From assembly GCA_037143735.1 (NCBI GenBank), contig JBAWYD010000072.1, forward strand, positions 1 through 12,353: a stretch of 12,353 nt of DNA, given 5' to 3'. Positions 7,280 through 12,353 of this stretch are shown in pieces (positions within the stretch are counted from its first letter, which is position 1; every line of letters starts with the position of its first letter). The position numbers and the translations under genes are program-made. Source of the stretch: JAPLJQ01 sp037143735 (lineage in GTDB: Bacteria; Desulfobacterota; Syntrophia; Syntrophales; UBA2185). The notes below the pieces were generated by a model. The model worked only from the letters and a program-made list of their open reading frames with translations, had not been told where the DNA came from and searched no databases.

Positions 7280-7352
7280 TTATCGCGGTCAGTGGCTTGG
7301 CTGACTGCAAATGATGGTTATTCACCGGGAAAAATATTTAAGGAGGCATTTC

Positions 7353-8213
7353 ATGTACAGGAAATTATTTTTACTCGTAGTCATTCTAATATTTTCTTTT
7401 TCTATCAGCGGCTGTCTTGTTAAAGAGAGCACGTATTTAAAAAAGGTGGCCGAGGCGGACAGTCAGGCAAAGGAACTCGCTTCTCTTCAACAGAAGCACA
7501 AAGATCTCACCGTAGAAAATGACGCCCTTAAAGATAAGATCAAGACCCTCACAGCGGATAGAGATCAACTGAAAGAGGCTTTCGCAAATGCGACCAGGGA
7601 GAAAGAGGAACTGGACACGGTCTTGAAATCAAAATCCGATGACCTTTCAAAGACAATTTCAGATATGAGGCAGAAGAACGCCAACCTCGAAGCTGAGAAC
7701 ACAAAACTTAAGGGAAATCTTGCTGAGTTAAAAAAGAAAGAGGAAAAGGTCGAGTCTGAAAGTAATACATATAAAGAACTGATGCAGGAAATGAAGGGGG
7801 AAGTTGCAAAAGGGCAGGTTACCATTTCAGAGCTGAAGGGGAAACTGACCCTGGATGTTGTGGATAAAATCCTTTTTGCCTCAGGACAGTCGGAGGTAAC
7901 AAAGGAAGGCCTGGCCGTCTTGAAAAGGGTCATCGATATCCTCAAAAACGTGACGGATAAGGCTATCCGTATTGAGGGACACACGGACAATGTAAAAATC
8001 AAAGGCCTCCTCGCCAAACAGTATCCCACCAATTGGGAGCTTTCGGCGGCTCGCGCCATCAATGTCACAAAATATCTCCAACAGCAGGGAATCGATCCCG
8101 CCCTTCTGTCGGCCACAGCTTTTGGCGAATACAAACCCATTGCGAACAACACCAGTTCGGAGGGACGGGCCAAGAACCGGAGAATTGCCATTATACTGCT
8201 TCCGAAAGAGTAA
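7353..8213 (+). CDS. Coiled-coil OmpA-family outer-membrane lipoprotein
   Basis: Predicted envelope lipoprotein that tethers the outer membrane to peptidoglycan. The 286 residues begin with a lipoprotein signal peptide ending in ISGC, so Cys21 is the likely lipidated residue. Residues about 30-165 are a long Lys/Glu-rich heptad-like coiled coil. Residues about 168-283 are an OmpA C-terminal domain with ILFASGQSEVTKEG, the peptidoglycan-binding EGHTDN (208-213), NWELSAARA and GRAKNRRI near the end. ATG at 7353 is chosen because AGGAGG (7341-7346) lies six bases upstream and the lipoprotein signal starts directly there; an upstream in-frame ATG at 7311 lacks such a site. The aconitase gene begins only 21 bp after its stop, so the two are probably co-transcribed although the functions look unrelated. 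Confidence 0.92.
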   Translation: MYRKLFLLVVILIFSFSISGCLVKESTYLKKVAEADSQAKELASLQQKHKDLTVENDALKDKIKTLTADRDQLKEAFANATREKEELDTVLKSKSDDLSKTISDMRQKNANLEAENTKLKGNLAELKKKEEKVESESNTYKELMQEMKGEVAKGQVTISELKGKLTLDVVDKILFASGQSEVTKEGLAVLKRVIDILKNVTDKAIRIEGHTDNVKIKGLLAKQYPTNWELSAARAINVTKYLQQQGIDPALLSATAFGEYKPIANNTSSEGRAKNRRIAIILLPKE

Positions 8214-8234
8214 CAACGACCGATATAACTGATC

Positions 8235-10175
8235 ATGGCTAAAACGATTACCGAAAAGATTATCGCATCCCATATTCTCTCCGGAAGATTCATCTCCGGT
8301 TTTGAAATCGGAATTGGAATCGACCAGACACTCACGCAGGATGCAACAGGTACAATGGCCTATCTGCAGTTCGAGTCAATGAATATTCCAAGGGTCAGGA
8401 CGGAATTATCGGTAAGTTACATCGATCACAATACCATTCAGACCGGGTTTGAAAACGCGGATGATCACAGATACCTGCAGAGCATTGCACAAAAGTTCGG
8501 CATATATCTGTCCCGCGCCGGAAACGGGATTTCTCATCAGGTCCACCTCGAAAGGTTCGGAAAACCCGGGAAAACGTTGCTTGGCGCCGACAGCCACACG
8601 CCCATGGGCGGCGCTCTTGGCATGCTGGCCATCGGTGCTGGCGGTCTCGACGTGGCTCTGGCAATGGCGGGCAAACCTTTCTATTTGACCACCCCAGGGA
8701 TCGTCAGGATCAACCTTCACGGTAAGCTCCCTCCCTGGATATCTGCGAAGGATGTTGTCCTGAAGGTCCTTGAACTGTTTACGACGAAGGGAAACGTCGG
8801 CAACATTTTTGAGTATGGCGGAGACGGCACGGCAACCCTGACTGTACCTGAAAGGGCAACCATTGCCAATATGGGAGCTGAATGCGGGGTCACCACATCC
8901 GTTTTTCCGAGCGATGAGATGACGAGGCTTTTCCTGAAAGCCCAGCAACGGGAAGACGACTGGCAGGAGATCTTGGCTGATCCGGGGGCTGAATATGGGC
9001 GGACGGTCAATATTCATCTGCCTGATCTGGTTCCCCTCACGGCTAAACCCCACAGTCCCGATCATATCTTTCCCGTCAGGGGCGTGGGCGACATTGAAGT
9101 CAATCAGGTATGTATCGGAAGCTGTACGAATTCCTCATACAAAGACCTGGTAACGGTGGCGAGGATTTTAAAAGGACGGGTTGTTCGTCCGGGGGTCAGT
9201 TTCATCATTGCACCGGGCTCAAGACAGGTTTTGGAACATCTTGCCGGTGATGGTTATCTGACAGACCTCATCCATTCAGGGGCAAGACTTATGGAAAACG
9301 CCTGTGGATTCTGTATCGGCAACAGCCAGAGCCCTCCATCCGGAGGTGTCTCCCTCCGGACATCGAACAGAAATTTCCTTGGCAGATCGGGAACGGCTGA
9401 CGCACAGGTTTACATTGTAAGTCCCGAAACCGCCGCCGCTGCGGTAATAACGGGAAGATTCACCGATCCACGCGATCTCGGCATGGATTACCCCGATGTC
9501 CGGATGCCCGCACAGTTTTACATTGATGACAGCCTGATGATTAAACCGGATGACGTGTCCGAACCCTCATCCGTCGAGATATACAGAGGTCCGAATATCG
9601 GGACGCCTCCTAAAAATGATCCCTTCCCGGATAAGATTGATGGTATTGTAAGCATTAAGGTGGGTGATAAAGTTACCACGGATGATATTGTCCCTGCCGG
9701 CGCCCGGATGAAATATCGGTCCAATATTGCCAAATACGCGAAATATCTGTTTACAACCCTGGACCATCACTTTCATAAACGGGCGAAAAAAATCAAAGAT
9801 GGAGGAAGGCACAATATCATTGTGGCGGGATTTTCTTACGGTCAGGGATCATCGAGGGAACATGCCGCCATATGCCCCATGTTTTTAGGTGTGAAAGTCG
9901 TCATGGCCAAGTCTTTTGAAAGAATCCACTCGGCCAACCTGATCAATTTCGGAATTATTCCCCTCACCTTCACAGACGAGGAGGATTATGACCGCATCGC
10001 CCAGGGCGATGCCATCGAGATACCCGATATCAGGAAGATCATCAGAGAAAACCGAAAAATGTACGTCAGAAATATTTCCAGGGAAACGACGTTCGAAGTT
10101 ATTTACAATCTGTCTGAAAGACAGCGAACAATTCTGTTAGCGGGAGGCGCCATCAATCTGTCGATGTTGCCATGA
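8235..10175 (+). CDS. acn: Aconitate hydratase, short bacterial type
   Basis: Interconverts citrate and isocitrate through cis-aconitate in the cytoplasm, using a [4Fe-4S] cluster. The 646 residues are the compact aconitase form, shorter than AcnA/AcnB (about 860-890). Visible are GADSHTPMGGALGMLAIGAGG (118-138), cluster ligand Cys297 in CIGSCTNSSY, ligands Cys357 and Cys360 in ACGFCIGN, and the swivel domain from about 465 with GDKVTTDDIVPAG and GFSYGQGSSREHAA. The residue between the paired cysteines is Phe where classical aconitases have CGPC. A 3-isopropylmalate or homocitrate-type dehydratase is a less likely alternative; the fused C-terminal domain and the nearby isocitrate dehydrogenase favour aconitase. 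No good Shine-Dalgarno sequence is seen, so translation may depend on the lipoprotein gene upstream. Its stop overlaps the start of the next gene in ATGA. Confidence 0.93.
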   Translation: MAKTITEKIIASHILSGRFISGFEIGIGIDQTLTQDATGTMAYLQFESMNIPRVRTELSVSYIDHNTIQTGFENADDHRYLQSIAQKFGIYLSRAGNGISHQVHLERFGKPGKTLLGADSHTPMGGALGMLAIGAGGLDVALAMAGKPFYLTTPGIVRINLHGKLPPWISAKDVVLKVLELFTTKGNVGNIFEYGGDGTATLTVPERATIANMGAECGVTTSVFPSDEMTRLFLKAQQREDDWQEILADPGAEYGRTVNIHLPDLVPLTAKPHSPDHIFPVRGVGDIEVNQVCIGSCTNSSYKDLVTVARILKGRVVRPGVSFIIAPGSRQVLEHLAGDGYLTDLIHSGARLMENACGFCIGNSQSPPSGGVSLRTSNRNFLGRSGTADAQVYIVSPETAAAAVITGRFTDPRDLGMDYPDVRMPAQFYIDDSLMIKPDDVSEPSSVEIYRGPNIGTPPKNDPFPDKIDGIVSIKVGDKVTTDDIVPAGARMKYRSNIAKYAKYLFTTLDHHFHKRAKKIKDGGRHNIIVAGFSYGQGSSREHAAICPMFLGVKVVMAKSFERIHSANLINFGIIPLTFTDEEDYDRIAQGDAIEIPDIRKIIRENRKMYVRNISRETTFEVIYNLSERQRTILLAGGAINLSMLP

Positions 10176-10699
10176 ACAGGATGCACGTGAAATTTAAGAC
10201 AAGCCGTCTGTTGATCTTTTCTTTCATATTTGCCGTATTCATCAATGCAGGTTTTGTTGTAAACCCACCCGGATCACACGCGGGGGAAATTTACAGATGG
10301 GTCGATGAAAAAGGAGACGTTCACTACTCCGATACCGCGCCCGTCGATTCATCATCAAAGGGTCAAAAAACAAAAAGCATCTACATCGATGACAGTCCGT
10401 CTGTAGAAAAAGAACCAAGGGGTTCCCCGCAGAAACAGAAGAAGAGCAACAAGGTCGGAACAGCGTCATCAAAGGAAGTCATCATCTATACCCTGGACAC
10501 CTGACCATACTGCCATCAGGCGAAAGAGTTTCTTTCACAGAAAGGGGTCAGTTATAAAGAGATCGAGGTTAGTCGGGACCGCGAGGGTGCAAGTGAAATG
10601 GTCAGAATCTCCGGGCAGAAGGGCGTTCCCGTCATCGTTATAGATGGTGACGTTATTATTGGTTTCGATCGACGGGCGCTTGAAGAAAAGCTCCGGTAA
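10172..10699 (+). CDS. Secreted DUF4124-glutaredoxin selenoprotein (in-frame TGA as Sec)
   Basis: Read straight through TGA at 10502-10504, this frame gives 175 residues ending at TAA 10697-10699. Residues 1-37 look like a Sec signal peptide (cleavage after SHA). Residues about 38-58 are a DUF4124 motif (EIYRWVDEKGDVHYSDTAP). A polar Lys/Ser-rich linker leads to a glutaredoxin domain at about 102-175: VIIYTLDT-U-PYC, then the cis-proline loop GVPVIVIDG (Pro153) and GFD. The TGA is codon 111, exactly the first position of the CPYC redox motif, giving UPYC with Cys114 retained. Downstream coding is open, in frame and fully glutaredoxin-like. A premature stop is possible but would have to hit the one codon where Sec is chemically expected. 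Family knowledge: DUF4124-glutaredoxin fusions with Cys exist, and thioredoxin-fold selenoproteins are common in deltaproteobacteria. Likely role is thiol-disulfide exchange outside the cytoplasm; the substrate is unknown. It overlaps acn by four bases and lies 17 bp before icd. Confidence 0.85.
10509..10552 (+). promoter_or_regulatory. Candidate bacterial SECIS element
   Basis: An upper hairpin, GAAAG (10522-10526) with CTTTC (10532-10536), closes the loop AGUUU, which has G as its second base. The loop starts 22 bases after the TGA, within the range usual for bacterial SECIS elements. A lower stem can form between ACTG (10509-10512) and CAGT (10549-10552), extended by CC (10513-10514) with GG (10546-10547) leaving T10548 bulged. 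Between the two stems the pairing is poor, so the folding was judged by eye only. It would recruit SelB with Sec-tRNA to the TGA at 10502. Confidence 0.5.
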
Positions 10700-10716
10700 A
10701 CAGGTTTGTAGGGGCT

Positions 10717-11970
10717 ATGCGGGAAACCACAGTACATAAGGTGTCTGCAAGGGGTAAAATTAAAGTCAAGACCCCCATAGTGGAAATGGACGGCGATGAA
10801 ATGACCAGGATCATATGGAAGATGGTCAAGGAAAAACTCCTTTTCCCTCATCTGGACATCCCTGTCGATTATTACGACCTCCACATCAAAAACCGGGACG
10901 CGACGGATGACCAGGTTACAACCGGCGCAGCCATGGCCATTATGAAATATGGCATCGGGGTCAAATGCGCGACCATTACCCCAAATGAAGACCGTGTGAG
11001 GGAATACCATCTTAAGAAGCAATGGAAGAGCCCGAATGGAACGATCAGAGCCATGCTTGACGGGACGGTCTTCAGGAAACCCATTTTTGTAAAAAACATC
11101 CGGCCTTCCGTTTCCACATGGAAGAAGCCCATTACCATCGGCAGACATGCCTACGGCGACGTCTACAGCAATACGGAAATGCGCATCACCGGCCCCGGGA
11201 AGGCGGAAATCGTCTTCACCCCCGACGAAGGGGGGCCGCAGGTCAGACAGACCATCCATGAATTTTCAGGCCCCGGCATCATCCAGGGTATTCACAACAC
11301 CGATGAATCTATCAGAAGTTTCGCAAAGGCATGCTTCACCTTCGCCATCGATCAGAAAATCGATCTGTGGTTCAGTACCAAAGACACCATCTCCAAGCTC
11401 TATGACGCCCGGTTCAGAGATATATTCGATGAGGAATTCGAAAAGAACTGGAGGGAAAGCTTTGTCCGGGCTGGTCTTTCCTACTTTTTCACCCTCATTG
11501 ACGATGCCGTGGCAAGAATCATCAAATCTGAAGGGGGGCTCCTCTGGGCGCTTAAAAACTACGACGGCGATGTCATGTCCGACATGATCGCATCGGCAAA
11601 CGGAAGTCTCGCCATGATGACTTCCGTCCTGGTCTCGCCCCGGGGGTATTTCGAATATGAAGCCGCCCACGGTACCGTCCAGAAACACTATTACAAGTAT
11701 CTCGAAGGAGAAGAAACATCCACAAACCCCATGGCCATCATTTTCGCCTGGTCGGGATGTCTCCGCAAGCGGGGCGAACTGGACGCCTCGCCGGAAGTCG
11801 TCGCATTCGCCAAAAAGCTTGAGGAATCAGCCATTTCAACAGTGGAATCCGGAATCATGACCGGCGATCTTTTGCTTGTCGCGGACCCGAACCCTAACAA
11901 TAAAAAAGTCCATACGGAAGCCTTTATCGATGTCATTGCCGAAAATCTCCAAAACGCCTTATACGGATAA
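10717..11970 (+). CDS. icd: NADP-dependent isocitrate dehydrogenase, eukaryotic (IDH1-like) type
   Basis: Oxidatively decarboxylates isocitrate to 2-oxoglutarate. The 417 residues resemble the homodimeric eukaryotic/type II enzymes more than E. coli Icd. Matches include VEMDGDEMTRIIWKM (22-36), RDATDDQVT, GVKCATITP, substrate loop KSPNGTIR (Ser105), IGRHAYGD (Arg143, equivalent of human IDH1 Arg132; Tyr146), STKDTISKLYD, metal-binding IDDAVA and NYDGDV, and AAHGTVQKHYYKY (317-329). At the adenosine 2'-phosphate site human IDH1 has Arg314-His315; here it is Lys323-His324. NADP use is likely but NAD cannot be excluded. ATG at 10717 has AGGGG only two bases upstream; GTG at 10741 is an alternative start nearer to where homology begins. 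It works directly after aconitase, encoded two genes upstream, and overlaps the start of rlmN. Confidence 0.94.
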   Translation: MRETTVHKVSARGKIKVKTPIVEMDGDEMTRIIWKMVKEKLLFPHLDIPVDYYDLHIKNRDATDDQVTTGAAMAIMKYGIGVKCATITPNEDRVREYHLKKQWKSPNGTIRAMLDGTVFRKPIFVKNIRPSVSTWKKPITIGRHAYGDVYSNTEMRITGPGKAEIVFTPDEGGPQVRQTIHEFSGPGIIQGIHNTDESIRSFAKACFTFAIDQKIDLWFSTKDTISKLYDARFRDIFDEEFEKNWRESFVRAGLSYFFTLIDDAVARIIKSEGGLLWALKNYDGDVMSDMIASANGSLAMMTSVLVSPRGYFEYEAAHGTVQKHYYKYLEGEETSTNPMAIIFAWSGCLRKRGELDASPEVVAFAKKLEESAISTVESGIMTGDLLLVADPNPNNKKVHTEAFIDVIAENLQNALYG

Positions 11971-12353
11971 ACCGAACCTCAAAGACCTGGATCTCCCCGA
12001 AATCGAAGCCTGCATCGCACCTTTGGGCAAGGAAACGTACCGGGCAAGACAGATCATGAAGTGGCTTTATCAGCATGGCGCCGAATCTTTTGAGGAAATG
12101 ACGACCCTTTCAAAAGATTTCAGGACCGCATTAAACGATATCGCAAGAATCGGACAGCCTGACATTGAAAAAATTCAGACCTCTGCAGACGGGACAAAAA
12201 AGGTTCTGTTCAGGCTCGAGGACGGCCTTTTGATCGAAAGCGTTCTCATCCCCGGAAAGAATCACTGGACGGTTTGTGTTTCCACCCAGGCGGGATGTCA
12301 GATGGGCTGTACCTTCTGTCTCACGGGAAAGCAGGGATTCAAGAGAAATCTCC
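11930..12353 (+). CDS. rlmN: Dual-specificity RNA methyltransferase RlmN (partial, runs off window)
   Basis: Radical SAM enzyme that methylates C2 of adenine in 23S rRNA (A2503) and some tRNAs. The first 141 residues are present. They include the N-terminal helical accessory domain, with the family stretch YRARQIMKWLYQHG, then LLIESVLIPGK, and the start of the radical SAM domain with the CxxxCxxC cluster motif in STQAGCQMGCTFCLTGKQGF. ATG at 11930 has GGAAG nine bases upstream and gives a normal-looking N-terminus (MSLPKISKTPYTDK). No later start fits before the conserved region. The gene therefore overlaps the last 41 bp of icd in another frame, implying translational coupling. The catalytic C-terminal cysteine lies outside the window. 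Confidence 0.93.
   Translation, partial: MSLPKISKTPYTDKPNLKDLDLPEIEACIAPLGKETYRARQIMKWLYQHGAESFEEMTTLSKDFRTALNDIARIGQPDIEKIQTSADGTKKVLFRLEDGLLIESVLIPGKNHWTVCVSTQAGCQMGCTFCLTGKQGFKRNL

Larger units (their letters stand above)
7036..7352. other. Intergenic region between NlpC/P60 and OmpA-like genes
   Basis: This 317-bp gap holds an intrinsic terminator near its left end (7072-7101), a candidate promoter (7251-7279) and the AGGAGG ribosome binding site of the next gene (7341-7346). The middle, about 7102-7250, is AT-rich. I see no ORF with a credible start, no strong hairpin and no repeat there. Confidence 0.6.

Noticed and set aside
7565..8335. 256-codon minus-strand ORF opposite the OmpA-like lipoprotein
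   Set aside because: Ser/Phe-rich translation typical of the reverse complement of a Lys/Glu coiled-coil gene; no motifs or start signal.
10502..10504. TGA as a genuine stop, leaving a 110-residue DUF4124 protein plus a dead glutaredoxin fragment
   Set aside because: The stop coincides with the catalytic Cys codon, the frame continues unbroken with all glutaredoxin motifs, and a SECIS-like hairpin follows. Sec is the more economical reading, though not proven.
10552..11259. Long minus-strand ORF of 235 codons opposite the selenoprotein end and icd
   Set aside because: It is antisense to two well-supported coding regions and shows no family motif; an antisense shadow of their codon use.

Overview
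The window most resembles the chromosome of a Gram-negative anaerobe of the deltaproteobacterial (Desulfobacterota) type. Supporting signs are an OmpA-type lipoprotein and a monofunctional GT51 transglycosylase (Gram-negative envelope), PAS/GGDEF and PAS/HD-GYP signalling proteins, and a gene that reads through an in-frame TGA exactly at a glutaredoxin active site, which implies selenocysteine decoding. The taxonomic call is an inference; no rRNA or other phylogenetic marker is present.

Layout. Positions 224-3096, minus strand: a likely two-gene c-di-GMP unit, a PAS-PAS-GGDEF diguanylate cyclase followed by a PAS-PAS-HD-GYP phosphodiesterase. Positions 3275-4905, plus strand: an SOS-type cluster. 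It has a promoter carrying a perfect LexA-like palindrome of the GAAC-N4-GTTC class, the C-terminal half of a UmuD/LexA-like S24 peptidase lacking its catalytic serine, a 77-residue single-pass membrane protein of unknown function, and DNA polymerase IV (dinB). Positions 4949-5839, minus strand: a convergent monofunctional peptidoglycan transglycosylase (mtgA) with an unusual Pro/Glu/Gln/Ser-rich tail. Positions 6064-7035, plus strand: a secreted LysM-LysM-NlpC/P60 cell-wall hydrolase, closed by a clear intrinsic terminator.

Positions 7353-12353, plus strand, form a tightly spaced run: coiled-coil/OmpA lipoprotein, short-type aconitase (acn), DUF4124-glutaredoxin fusion, eukaryotic-type NADP isocitrate dehydrogenase (icd), and the start of rlmN, which runs off the window. 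Aconitase and isocitrate dehydrogenase catalyse consecutive steps from citrate to 2-oxoglutarate.

The most notable feature is the gene at 10172-10699. Ordinary gene calling would stop at the TGA at 10502 and report a 110-residue DUF4124 protein. Reading TGA as Sec gives a 175-residue secreted protein with a UPYC active site in place of glutaredoxin CPYC, and a hairpin with a G near the start of its loop follows at the distance expected for a bacterial SECIS. The second notable region is the SOS cluster, where UmuD homology begins exactly at the SOS promoter, suggesting that a deletion or rearrangement put the downstream genes directly under LexA-type control.
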